Shown here piece by piece: positions 7,749 through 15,570 of a stretch of DNA of 64,000 nucleotides. The stretch spans positions 124,001 through 188,000 of the forward strand of contig NZ_FNEJ01000004.1 in assembly GCF_900100085.1 (NCBI RefSeq), written 5' to 3'. This DNA is from Salipiger marinus. GTDB taxonomy: Bacteria; Pseudomonadota; Alphaproteobacteria; Rhodobacterales; Rhodobacteraceae. The position numbers were made by a program, and so were the translations under genes. Under the pieces are notes generated by a model, which did not search any database, was not told the origin of the DNA, and saw only the letters and a list, made by a program, of their open reading frames with translations. The stretch's first letter is position 1, and every line of letters begins with the position of its first letter.

Positions 7749-10076
7749 TCAGGCGCCCTCCTCCTCCAGCAGCTTGTCCAGCGTCAGCGGCAGATCCCGC
7801 AGGCGCGTTCCGGTGGCGTTGAACACCGCATTGGCGATGGCGGCGGCGACGCCGGTGATGGCGATCTCGCCGATGCCCCGGGCGCCAAGCGGCGATCTGG
7901 GGTCCGGAATGCCGGTCCAGCGCACATCGATCTCGGGAATGTCGAGATGGGCGGGAATGTGGTAATCGGCAAGGCCCGCATTCATGATCCGCCCGCTGCG
8001 CTCGTCAAACAGCACCTCCTCGCTCAGCGCCATGCCAAGCCCCATGATCATCCCGCCGCGCAGCTGGCTCGCGGCGGTGCGGGGGTTGAGGATGGTGCCC
8101 ACGTCAAAGACGCCCAACAGCCGGGTGATGCGGATCTCGCCGGTCACCGCGCTGACCCGCAGGTCGCAGAAATTGGCCGACTGGCTTTGCATCGCGTATT
8201 TGAACATCTCCAGCGGGGCTGCGGCGCTTTCGGTCACCGTGATGTCCTCGCGCCCCGCCCGGGACAGGATCGCGTCAAAGCTGTCGCGGCGCGCGGGATC
8301 GGCAAGGCTGACCAGCCCGCCCTCCTGCAGCCGCACCTCGCCCGCGCGCAACCCGGCCAGCGGGCTGGCATTGCCCGCAAGCCGCAGCAGTTCGCCGGTC
8401 AGCTTGGTTGCGGCAGCGGCCACCGCCGCCACAATCGATACGGTCTGCCCCGATCCCCCGGCCATCGGCGCGGGCGGAAGGTCTGAATCCCCCATCTCGA
8501 AACTGACCGCCGCCAGCGGCAGGCCAAGCCGGTCGGCGGCGTGCTGGCTCTGCACCGTGGCGGTGCCCATGCCCATGTCCTGCGCCGAACAGGCAACGCT
8601 GGCCCGCCCGTCACGGGTCAGGCGGATGCGGACGGCACCTGCAGGCATCCGGACATAGGGAAAGCTCCCCGTCGCACAGCCCATCCCCAGCAGCCATTCG
8701 CCCTCGCGCCGGGTTCGCGGCGTGGCGTTGCGCGCGGCCCAGCCGAACGCCTCCGCCCCCTGACGGTAGGCCTCGGCCAGCGCCCGCTGCGAAAAGGGGA
8801 TGCCGCTGAGCGGGTGAACCTCGGGATCGTTGCGCAGCCGCAGCTCGATCGGGTCCATGCTCATCTGATGCGCCAGCTCGTCCACGGCGCTTTCCAGCGC
8901 AAAGCTGCCCACGGCCTCGCCCGGCGCGCGCATGTAGGTGTTCGGCACCACGTCAAGGTCGAGATGTTTCTGCCCGAACCGGACGTTCTGCGCCCGATAC
9001 AGCGCACGGCTGCCCAGCGTATACTGCTCGGGGCAGGCGCCATAGGGGGGCATGACCGAATAGCCGGTATGGATCAGCGCCGTGAACCGGCCCCCGGCCT
9101 CCGCCGCAAGTGCGACGCGCTGTTCGGTCGGGCTGCGGCCACCGACCATGCGGAACACCGCCTCGCGGCTCAGCACCAGCCGCACCGGACGGCGGACCAG
9201 CCGGGCGGCGGCCACCGCCAGCACGTGATGGTCCCAGAACCCCTTGGCGCCAAAGCCGCCCCCGACAAAGGGCGACAGCACGCGCACATCCTCGCGCCTG
9301 ATGTCGAAAAGCTTGGCCAGCGCCGCCGCCGTTGGGGCGATGGCCTGCGTCGCGTCATGCAGCACCAGCCTGTCGCCGGTCCAGGCTGCGGTCACCGCAT
9401 GCGGCTCGATGGCGGCGTGGTTGTGGCCGGGGGTGGTGTAAATGGCATCGACCTGAAACGCGGACTGCCGCAGCGCCGCCTCGGCATCGCCGACCGCTTC
9501 TTCGTTCCGCTCCACAAGGATCGAGGCGGGGGTGCGCGCCTGCGGTTTGGCCGCTTCAAACCGGGTGCGGGCTGGGGCCTCGTCATAGCTGATGTCGATC
9601 AGGCTTGCGGCAAAATCAGCCTGCTGCGGGGTCTCGGCAAGGACAAGCGCCACGACCTGCCCGTTATAGCGGATTTCGGGATCCTGCAGGATCGGCAGCG
9701 CGCTGTTGCCGACCGCCGTCATGTTGGTGATGCTGATCAGCGGCACGGGCTCCAGACGCGGCATGGTGCGGTGCGTCAGCACCAGAACCACGCCCGGAGC
9801 CGCCTCTGCCGCGCGGGTGTCGAGCGTGGCGATGCGCCCGCGCGCGACCGGGCTGTGGACCAGCGCGGCATGGCAGAGCTGCTCCAGCGGCACCTCGGCG
9901 GCAAAGCGCGCGGCCCCGGTCACCTTCAGCGGGCCGTCGAGATGGCCAAGCTGCCGCCCGACCTCGCCATGGCGCCCGATCAGCGGATCGGGCGACCCGC
10001 CCGGCAGCCAGCGTTCCGGCAGCCAGCCGACCACGGTGCGGACGGAGCCGATGACGGCGTTTTGAACCCGGCTCAT
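7749..10076 (-). CDS. Molybdopterin-binding subunit of PaoABC-like aldehyde oxidoreductase
   Basis: 775 residues. It begins with IGRHGEVGRQLGHLDGPLKVTGAARFAAEVP, the usual entry of Moco subunits of the xanthine oxidase family. It contains VGGGFGAKGFWDHHVLA, CSAQDMGMGTATV and PLGARGIGEIAITGVAAAIANAV, the last with the catalytic glutamate. It groups with PaoC/YagR-like proteins rather than XdhB because its partner carries the extra iron-sulfur loop of PaoB. The start at 10076 overlaps the FAD subunit stop by ATGA; the longer frame to 10256 lies inside the FAD gene. It is the last gene of a MarR-FeS-FAD-Moco run. Expected substrates are aldehydes or N-heterocycles; the actual substrate is unknown. 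Confidence 0.88.
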   Translation of the reverse strand: MSRVQNAVIGSVRTVVGWLPERWLPGGSPDPLIGRHGEVGRQLGHLDGPLKVTGAARFAAEVPLEQLCHAALVHSPVARGRIATLDTRAAEAAPGVVLVLTHRTMPRLEPVPLISITNMTAVGNSALPILQDPEIRYNGQVVALVLAETPQQADFAASLIDISYDEAPARTRFEAAKPQARTPASILVERNEEAVGDAEAALRQSAFQVDAIYTTPGHNHAAIEPHAVTAAWTGDRLVLHDATQAIAPTAAALAKLFDIRREDVRVLSPFVGGGFGAKGFWDHHVLAVAAARLVRRPVRLVLSREAVFRMVGGRSPTEQRVALAAEAGGRFTALIHTGYSVMPPYGACPEQYTLGSRALYRAQNVRFGQKHLDLDVVPNTYMRAPGEAVGSFALESAVDELAHQMSMDPIELRLRNDPEVHPLSGIPFSQRALAEAYRQGAEAFGWAARNATPRTRREGEWLLGMGCATGSFPYVRMPAGAVRIRLTRDGRASVACSAQDMGMGTATVQSQHAADRLGLPLAAVSFEMGDSDLPPAPMAGGSGQTVSIVAAVAAAATKLTGELLRLAGNASPLAGLRAGEVRLQEGGLVSLADPARRDSFDAILSRAGREDITVTESAAAPLEMFKYAMQSQSANFCDLRVSAVTGEIRITRLLGVFDVGTILNPRTAASQLRGGMIMGLGMALSEEVLFDERSGRIMNAGLADYHIPAHLDIPEIDVRWTGIPDPRSPLGARGIGEIAITGVAAAIANAVFNATGTRLRDLPLTLDKLLEEEGA

Positions 10077-11056
10077 GCGGCATCTCCGATCAGATCGGCC
10101 AGAACCGCCATGGCGGTGCGGCTGGCAAGTGGCAGTTTGAAGGCGTTTCCGTCCAACGGCTTGGCCTCGGCAAAGTCCAGCGCCAGCGCTGCCGCGATGG
10201 CCTGCGGCGTGGCGGGGGTGCCGCGCAGCGCCTCCTCGGCCCGCAGGGCACGCCATGGCTTGGGCGCGATGCCGCCAAAGGCCAGCCGGATGTCGGTCAG
10301 CGTGCCCCGGTCGACCGTGACGCAGGCCGCGACCGAGACCAGCGCAAAGGCATAGCTCGCCCGGTCCCGCACCTTGCGATAGGCGGACCGCATCGCGGCG
10401 GGCGGGGGCGGCAGTTCAAGGGCGGTGATGATCTCGCCGGGCTGCAGGACGGTGTCCAGATGCGGCGCATCGCCGGGCAGGCGGTGAAATTCCACCAGCG
10501 GCACCACCCGCAGACCGGCGGCACTGGCAAGGTGGACCTGCGCATCCAAGGCGGCAAGGGCCACGCACATGTCCGAAGGATGGGTGGCGATGCAGGCGGA
10601 GGACCCGCCAAGGATGGCGTGATAGCGGCTGAAGCCGCCCTGCGCGTCGCAGCCGCTGCCGGGGCTGCGCTTGTTGCAGCCACGGGTGGCGGCATCGGTG
10701 AAATAGGCGCAGCGGGTGCGCTGCATGATGTTGCCCGCCACCGTCGCCATGTTGCGGATCTGCGCCGAGGCCCCGGCAAGCACCGCGCGCGACAGCACCG
10801 GATACTCGCGGCGCACCGCCGGATGCCCCGCCAGCGCGGCGTTGCGTACGGCGCCGCCGATCATCAGCCCGCCCTGCGGCGTCGGGCGGATGTCATCCGA
10901 CAGGCCGGTCACATCGACCAGCCTCTCCGGCTGCTCCACCCCCCGGCGCATCAGGTCGACAAGGTTGGTCCCGCCCCCCAGCAGGCGGTGCCCGGATGCG
11001 GCGGCGGCGGTGGCCTGCTCTGCGGTGCCGGCGCGGCTGTAGCTGAAGGGGATCAT
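10073..11056 (-). CDS. FAD subunit of PaoABC-like aldehyde oxidoreductase with extra [4Fe-4S] loop
   Basis: 327 residues. FAD-binding motifs LLGGGTNLVDLM and MATVAGNIMQRTRC are present. The insert RCAYFTDAATRGCNKRSPGSG followed by Cys, plus the later CIATHPSD, supplies the cysteines that in E. coli PaoB and in 4-hydroxybenzoyl-CoA reductase bind an additional [4Fe-4S] cluster. The C-terminal half has the usual CO_deh_flav_C fold (KVRDRASYAFALVSVAA, IRLAFGGIAPKPWRA). It overlaps its neighbours on both sides by ATGA, indicating a tight three-subunit operon. Confidence 0.9.
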   Translation of the reverse strand: MIPFSYSRAGTAEQATAAAASGHRLLGGGTNLVDLMRRGVEQPERLVDVTGLSDDIRPTPQGGLMIGGAVRNAALAGHPAVRREYPVLSRAVLAGASAQIRNMATVAGNIMQRTRCAYFTDAATRGCNKRSPGSGCDAQGGFSRYHAILGGSSACIATHPSDMCVALAALDAQVHLASAAGLRVVPLVEFHRLPGDAPHLDTVLQPGEIITALELPPPPAAMRSAYRKVRDRASYAFALVSVAACVTVDRGTLTDIRLAFGGIAPKPWRALRAEEALRGTPATPQAIAAALALDFAEAKPLDGNAFKLPLASRTAMAVLADLIGDAA

Positions 11057-11556
11057 GCCGCGCGCTCCTCTGCCACCTGCAGGATCGCCGCGACGATCCC
11101 GGGATGGGCGCCGCAGCGGCAGAGATTGCCGCTCATCCTTTCGCGGATTTCCTCGGCGCTAAGCGGGGCAGGGGCCGTGATGTCAGCGGTGACATAGCTG
11201 GGCAACCCCTCCGCCAGTTCGCGCAGCAGCGCCTCGGCGGCGCAGATCTGGCCGGGCGTGCAGTAACCGCACTGAAACCCGTCCTGCGCGATGAAGGCCG
11301 CCTGCAGCGGGTGAAGCTGGTCTGCCTCCGCCAGCCCTTCGATGGTGGTGACCCGGCGGCCTTCGGCCTGCACGGCCAGCGTCAGGCAGGACAGCACGCG
11401 CGCGCCGTCCAGCAGCACGGTGCAGGCGCCGCAGCCGCCCTGATTGCAGCCGATCTTGGTCCCGGTGAGGTGCAGGTCGTCGCGCAGCAGATCGGCCAGC
11501 GACACGCGCGGGTCGTCCGGAAGCGCTACGTCTCTGCCGTTGATGGAAATGGCCAT
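11053..11556 (-). CDS. [2Fe-2S] subunit of PaoABC-like aldehyde oxidoreductase
   Basis: 167 residues. The plant-type cluster motif KIGCNQGGCGACTVLLDG is followed by CxxC plus CRCG in the C-terminal helical domain (GFQCGYCTPGQI … MSGNLCRCGAHPGI), so both [2Fe-2S] clusters can form. Start at MAISINGRDVAL with AAGGGA upstream; in-frame ATGs further up add a leader without twin arginines. Unlike E. coli PaoA, which carries a Tat signal and takes the complex to the periplasm, this version therefore looks cytoplasmic. The FAD subunit follows with an ATGA overlap. Confidence 0.9.
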   Translation of the reverse strand: MAISINGRDVALPDDPRVSLADLLRDDLHLTGTKIGCNQGGCGACTVLLDGARVLSCLTLAVQAEGRRVTTIEGLAEADQLHPLQAAFIAQDGFQCGYCTPGQICAAEALLRELAEGLPSYVTADITAPAPLSAEEIRERMSGNLCRCGAHPGIVAAILQVAEERAA

Positions 11557-11624
11557 GTCTTCATCCCTTGCGATGTTGGGGTGAGCCGTCATGCAAGGAG
11601 ATATTACTACGACATTCGGACTAT

Positions 11625-12056
11625 TCAATCCTCGGAGGAAGAGATTTTCCCGATCAGACCGATAAAAACGGGCCGTTCCTCTGGCAGAAGCTGGTCCAGC
11701 ATGGCGCGGAACATGGTCTGATGCGCGGCGCGCTGCGCTTCGGCATAGGCGACGCCCTCGTCGGTCAGCTGCAGCGCCACGGCGCGGCGGTCATCCGACG
11801 GGCGCAGCCGCTGCAGCAGTCCGCGCTTGGCCAGCCGGTCCGTGGCCGAGGAAATGGTCGTCAGCGCAATCCCGAAGGCGCGCGCCACATCCGAGGGCCC
11901 GCAGCCGGGCTGGGCCGCCACATGCTGGAGGATATGCTTGTCTATCTCGGCCAGCGGGCGCCCGCCCAGACTGGCATCCGACAGCTTGAATCGCCGCGAG
12001 AGCCTGTCCAGCGCGGCGGCGAGTTCCGCAACCTGATCGTTCGTAGGATCTTTCAT
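11625..12056 (-). CDS. MarR-family transcriptional regulator of the molybdoenzyme operon
   Basis: 143 residues with a MarR winged helix: EIDKHILQHVAAQPGCGPSDVARAFGIALTTISSATDRLAKRGLLQRLRPSDDRRAVALQLTDEG. The DDRR wing is well conserved. It is the first gene on its strand, 68 bp ahead of the [2Fe-2S] subunit, so it probably controls the aldehyde oxidoreductase genes and may be co-transcribed with them. The 68-bp gap (11557-11624) is noticeably A+T-richer than its surroundings. The inducer is presumably an aldehyde or aromatic acid, by analogy with other MarR proteins only. Confidence 0.85.
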   Translation of the reverse strand: MKDPTNDQVAELAAALDRLSRRFKLSDASLGGRPLAEIDKHILQHVAAQPGCGPSDVARAFGIALTTISSATDRLAKRGLLQRLRPSDDRRAVALQLTDEGVAYAEAQRAAHQTMFRAMLDQLLPEERPVFIGLIGKISSSED

Positions 12057-12222
12057 CCCGCCAGTTTACGGCCCCGCGCGCCGCGGTGCCAGAGCTGTTC
12101 GCCGGGTGCGGAGTTTCTGCCGCGCGTGGGGCCGCGCGGGGGCCACACCATCCTGTGTTTTGCCGCGCAGGCTCTGCCCTTGCGTTGGCGCAGCCTTGGG
12201 CAGACCACCCCGGGCGCCCGGT

Positions 12223-13089
12223 TCAGGCCAGCGCCGCTGTCAGCCATGTGCGGAAGCTGCGCATTCCTTGCGTTTCCTTGCGGGTCTGCGGCCATGTCAG
12301 CCAGTAGCTGCCCATGTCCACCTCCGGCGCGAAGGGGCGGACAAGGCGCCCGGTCTCCTCCCAGAGCCGGAAGAGCCGGTGCGGCAGGATCGCGACCCCG
12401 TGACCCTGTGCCGCCATTTCGGCCAGCGCCAGCGAGCTGTCCAGCGTCGGGCCGCGCAGGGGCGGGCAGGGCAGCCCCACCTCCTCGAACCACCGCTCCC
12501 ATTCCGAACTGCGGTAAGAGCGCAGCAGCGTCAGCCCGCGCAGATCCGCCGCCCCTTCCAGCCCTGCGGCAAGAGCGGGCGCGCACATCGGCGTCAGCGG
12601 CGCCTCCATCACCTTGACCGAGGCCAGCCCGTGCCAAGACCCGTCGCCAAAACGCAGCGCCAGATCCAGCCCTTCGCCGGTGATGGTGACGCGGTTGTTG
12701 TTGGTGAAGATCCGCAGGTCGACCTCGGGATGCGCGGCCTCGAATTCGGGCAGGCGCGGGATCAGCCAGCCGATCGCGAAGGTGCCGACCACGCCAAGGT
12801 TGAGCGCCTCGTGAAACCGGCCCCCGGAAAACCGGTCCAGCGTCTCGCCGATGCTGTCCAGTGCGGCGGTCACCACGGGGGCCAGCGCCACACCCTCCTC
12901 GGTCAGCACCAGCCCGCGCGGCACGCGGCGGAACAGCGCCACGCCCAGCCGGTCCTCCAGATTGCGGATCTGATGGCTGAGGGCGGCCTGCGTCACGCAA
13001 AGCTCCACCGCCGCATGGGTCAGCGTCAGATGGCGGGCGGCGGCTTCGAAGGCGCGCAGCGCGTTCAGCGGAAGGTTCGGGCGATCCAT
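12223..13089 (-). CDS. ampR: LysR-family regulator AmpR of ampC
   Basis: 288 residues. N-terminal HTH: LNALRAFEAAARHLTLTHAAVELCVTQAALSHQIRNLEDRLGVALFRRVPRG. The effector domain carries NNNRVTITGEGLDLALRFGDGSWHGL, characteristic of AmpR/GcvA-type proteins. It lies divergently from a class C beta-lactamase gene, the classical ampR-ampC arrangement in which muropeptides turn AmpR from repressor to activator. The assignment to AmpR rather than GcvA rests mainly on this neighbourhood. Confidence 0.85.
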   Translation of the reverse strand: MDRPNLPLNALRAFEAAARHLTLTHAAVELCVTQAALSHQIRNLEDRLGVALFRRVPRGLVLTEEGVALAPVVTAALDSIGETLDRFSGGRFHEALNLGVVGTFAIGWLIPRLPEFEAAHPEVDLRIFTNNNRVTITGEGLDLALRFGDGSWHGLASVKVMEAPLTPMCAPALAAGLEGAADLRGLTLLRSYRSSEWERWFEEVGLPCPPLRGPTLDSSLALAEMAAQGHGVAILPHRLFRLWEETGRLVRPFAPEVDMGSYWLTWPQTRKETQGMRSFRTWLTAALA

Positions 13090-13119
13090 GACGACCTATT
13101 AGTTTTTCTACAGACTATC

Positions 13120-13138
13120 TCAAGAATTGATCTTTTGA
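13120..13138. promoter_or_regulatory. Candidate AmpR operator in ampR-ampC intergenic region
   Basis: The 138-bp space between the divergent starts (13090-13227) is A+T-rich near ampR and holds an interrupted dyad: TCAAGA at 13120-13125 and TCTTTTGA at 13131-13138. LysR-type regulators usually bind imperfect dyads with a T-N11-A core in this position. I cannot match it to a published AmpR consensus. Confidence 0.4.
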
Positions 13139-13227
13139 AGCGGGTAATCCCCCAAGATAGGCAGGGACAGGCAAATTCAGTTCAAGTCAGGCGTGACGAC
13201 ACGCCCCCAGCGACAGGCGACAAACCC

Positions 13228-14379
13228 ATGACATCCCCCTTTGTGTTCACCCTCGCGGCTGCGGTCTGCGCCGCCCCGGCTCTGGCCGCGCCCCTGTCCG
13301 ACGCGCGGATCCAGCAGCTTGGCGACGCGGTCTTCGGCCCGGTGATGACCGAACATGACATCCCCGGCATGGCCATCGGCATCACCTACCGGGGCGAAAA
13401 CCATGTCCTCACCCGTGGGCTGGCCGTGCGGGAGGGCGCGCAGCCGGTGACCGCCGACACGCTTTTCGAACTGGGCTCGGTCAGCAAGCTGTTCAACGTG
13501 GCGCTGGCCGGGCTCGCGGCAGAGCGTGGCCTGCTGTCGCTGGACGCCGCCGTGTCGGATCTGCGGCCCGACCTGCAGGGCAGCGCCTTTGACTGGATCA
13601 CGCTTTACGATCTGGCCGCACATGCCAATGGCGGGCTGCCGCTGCAGGTGCCGGACACGATCACCACCGAGGCCGAGCTGTCCGACTGGCTTGCAGGCTG
13701 GACCACCGCCGCAGAGCCGCAGAGCCTGCGCGCCTATTCCAACCTGAGCATCGGCCTGCTGGGCCGCCTGACCGCAGAGGCCTTTGGTCGCGATTACGAG
13801 ACGGCGCTGACCGAGGACCTGCTGCCGGAGCTTGGCCTGAGCCACACCTATGTCACCGTGCCGGACGCGGCGATGCCCGACTATGCCTTTGGCTATGCCC
13901 GGCCGGACGACAGCGCGGTGCGGGTCACTCCGGGGATGCTGGATGCCGAGGCTTATGGCATCAAATCCTCCGTCACCGACATGCTGCGCTTTCTGGACGC
14001 CTATCTTGGCGCATGGCCGGTGTCGCCGGAGGTGGAGGCGGCGCTGTCCCGCACGCGCGAGGCCCGTTACGACACCGCCCATTACGCGCAGGCGATGATC
14101 TGGGAGGACTATGCGTGGCCCGTCACCGCCGCGCAGCTGGCGGCGGGCAACAGCAGCGAGATGGCTCTGACCCCGCAGCCGATCACCCGCCGCGACAGAG
14201 CGCGCAGCGGGCCGGTGTTCCTGAACAAGACCGGGGCGACAAACGGCTTTGGCGCCTATGTGGCCATGGTCCCGCAGGAAGAGATCGGCGTGGTCGTTCT
14301 GGCCAACCGCAATTATCCCAACGCGGCCCGCGCCGAGGCGACGCTGGATCTGATCACCCGCATCCTTGCCGAAGACTGA
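13228..14379 (+). CDS. ampC: Class C beta-lactamase
   Basis: 383 residues with a signal peptide (TLAAAVCAAPALAAPLSD, cleavage near residue 20-21), so it is periplasmic. All active-site motifs of class C enzymes are seen: SVSK at 84-87 with catalytic Ser84 and Lys87, YSN at 170-172, and KTG at 334-336 within NKTGATNGFGAYVAM. The length fits the family (about 360 mature). The start at 13228 is inferred from the signal peptide. It is expected to be inducible through the divergent ampR gene. Confidence 0.95.
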   Translation: MTSPFVFTLAAAVCAAPALAAPLSDARIQQLGDAVFGPVMTEHDIPGMAIGITYRGENHVLTRGLAVREGAQPVTADTLFELGSVSKLFNVALAGLAAERGLLSLDAAVSDLRPDLQGSAFDWITLYDLAAHANGGLPLQVPDTITTEAELSDWLAGWTTAAEPQSLRAYSNLSIGLLGRLTAEAFGRDYETALTEDLLPELGLSHTYVTVPDAAMPDYAFGYARPDDSAVRVTPGMLDAEAYGIKSSVTDMLRFLDAYLGAWPVSPEVEAALSRTREARYDTAHYAQAMIWEDYAWPVTAAQLAAGNSSEMALTPQPITRRDRARSGPVFLNKTGATNGFGAYVAMVPQEEIGVVVLANRNYPNAARAEATLDLITRILAED

Positions 14380-14388
14380 AACCCGCGG

Positions 14389-14411
14389 CGGGGAGGGCTT
14401 TGCCTTCCCCG
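14389..14411 (+). terminator. Hairpin after ampC
   Basis: 10-bp stem (14389-14398 with 14402-14411, one G-T pair) with a TTT loop, located 9 bp after the ampC stop codon. No U-run follows, so termination efficiency is uncertain. It also lies between ampC and the convergent LysR gene. Confidence 0.5.
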
Positions 14412-14478
14412 TCCGGACCCTTGCGCGTGAATCCTGTAATGATGATTATGTAATACTAGTGTTGAAAGGCTCGCCCCG

Positions 14479-15396
14479 TCAGGCGGCCCGCCTTTTGGCA
14501 AAAAGCGGCTTGCTCTGCCGCGCGACATGTTCGACGAAAAGCCGGATCTTCGGATCCTGCAGCTTCTTGTGCGGGTAAAGACAGCCGAAGATCGTCGGCA
14601 GCGGCGGCGTCTCGGGCAGCACCTCGACCAGACGCCCCGTCGCCAGATGATCCTGCACGTCAAAGCGCGGCTTGTTCACGATGCCCCGGCCCGCCAGCGC
14701 CCAGTCGGTCAGCACGTCGCCGTCATCCGCATCATATTTGCCGCGCACTTCCAGCTTCTGCGGCCCGGCGGGGGTCATCACGGTCCAGAAATATTCGGGC
14801 GACCGGGGATAGCGCAGCAGCAGGCAGTTATGCACCGCCTGCAGCAGATCGTCGGGCGTGCGCGGCGTGCCCGCGCGCGCCAGATAGTCGGGGGCCGCAC
14901 AAAGCACGCGGTCGCAATCGGCGATCTTGCGCAGCTTCAGATTGGAATCGCCCGGCTCGCCGACAAAAAACGCGATGTCGAGCCCGTCCGCCAGCAGATC
15001 CACCTTGCGGTCGGAGAGGCGCATCCGCACCTCGGTTTCCGGGTATCTGTCGGAAAATCCGGGCACCAGCGGCGCCACGATCCGGCGCCCGACCCCCAAG
15101 GGCGCGGTGACGCGGATCGCCCCGCGCGGCACCTGCGAAAAGCTGGCTACCCGCGCTTCGGCGTTTTCCAGCGCCAGCAGCACCGCACGCGCCTCGTCAT
15201 AAAAGACCCGCCCCGCCTCGGTGGGGTTGATCGACCGGGTGGTGCGGTTGAACAGCCGCACGCCAAGATGTTTCTCCAGCTCTTTCAGCCGCTTGCTGGC
15301 CACAGCCGGGGTCAGCCGCAGATCGCGCCCGCCCGAGGTGATGCTGCCCAGTTCCAGAACCCGGACAAAGACCCGCAGGCTTTCGATATAGGACAT
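14479..15396 (-). CDS. LysR-family regulator divergent from xdhABC
   Basis: 305 residues. HTH region: MSYIESLRVFVRVLELGSITSGGRDLRLTPAVASKRLKELEKHLGVRLFNRTTRSINPTEAG. The ligand domain has VTAPLGVGRRIVAPLVPGF. The start at 15396 is fixed by the conserved first residues; the much longer open frame upstream reads backwards through xdhA. It is closely similar to the second LysR at 41006-41926, which stands in the same divergent position next to puuD. It is therefore likely to sense a purine or ureide intermediate and control xdhABC and the permease/guaD genes behind it. Confidence 0.85.
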   Translation of the reverse strand: MSYIESLRVFVRVLELGSITSGGRDLRLTPAVASKRLKELEKHLGVRLFNRTTRSINPTEAGRVFYDEARAVLLALENAEARVASFSQVPRGAIRVTAPLGVGRRIVAPLVPGFSDRYPETEVRMRLSDRKVDLLADGLDIAFFVGEPGDSNLKLRKIADCDRVLCAAPDYLARAGTPRTPDDLLQAVHNCLLLRYPRSPEYFWTVMTPAGPQKLEVRGKYDADDGDVLTDWALAGRGIVNKPRFDVQDHLATGRLVEVLPETPPLPTIFGCLYPHKKLQDPKIRLFVEHVARQSKPLFAKRRAA

Positions 15397-15449
15397 GGGC
15401 TGCCTCCCGCGCTGCCAGCTGCCCCCATTCTGCGCGCAGCGCCCGGCTT

Positions 15450-15468
15450 TTTCAACGATCTGTTGAAA
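15450..15468. promoter_or_regulatory. Perfect palindrome between LysR and xdhA, probable LysR operator
   Basis: TTTCAAC (15450-15456) and GTTGAAA (15462-15468) form a perfect inverted repeat with a 5-bp spacer. It is 54 bp before the LysR start and 102 bp before xdhA. It is the clearest dyad in the 174-bp divergent region and sits where LysR regulators bind to repress themselves and activate the target. Confidence 0.55.
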
Positions 15469-15570
15469 GTATTTGCCGATACGAGCGATTTTTCGAGCCA
15501 ATTTCGCGCCGTATGCTGTGCGTGGCCCCGGGATGCGTGACCCAAGACCCAAGGCCAAGCGGAGGACAGC

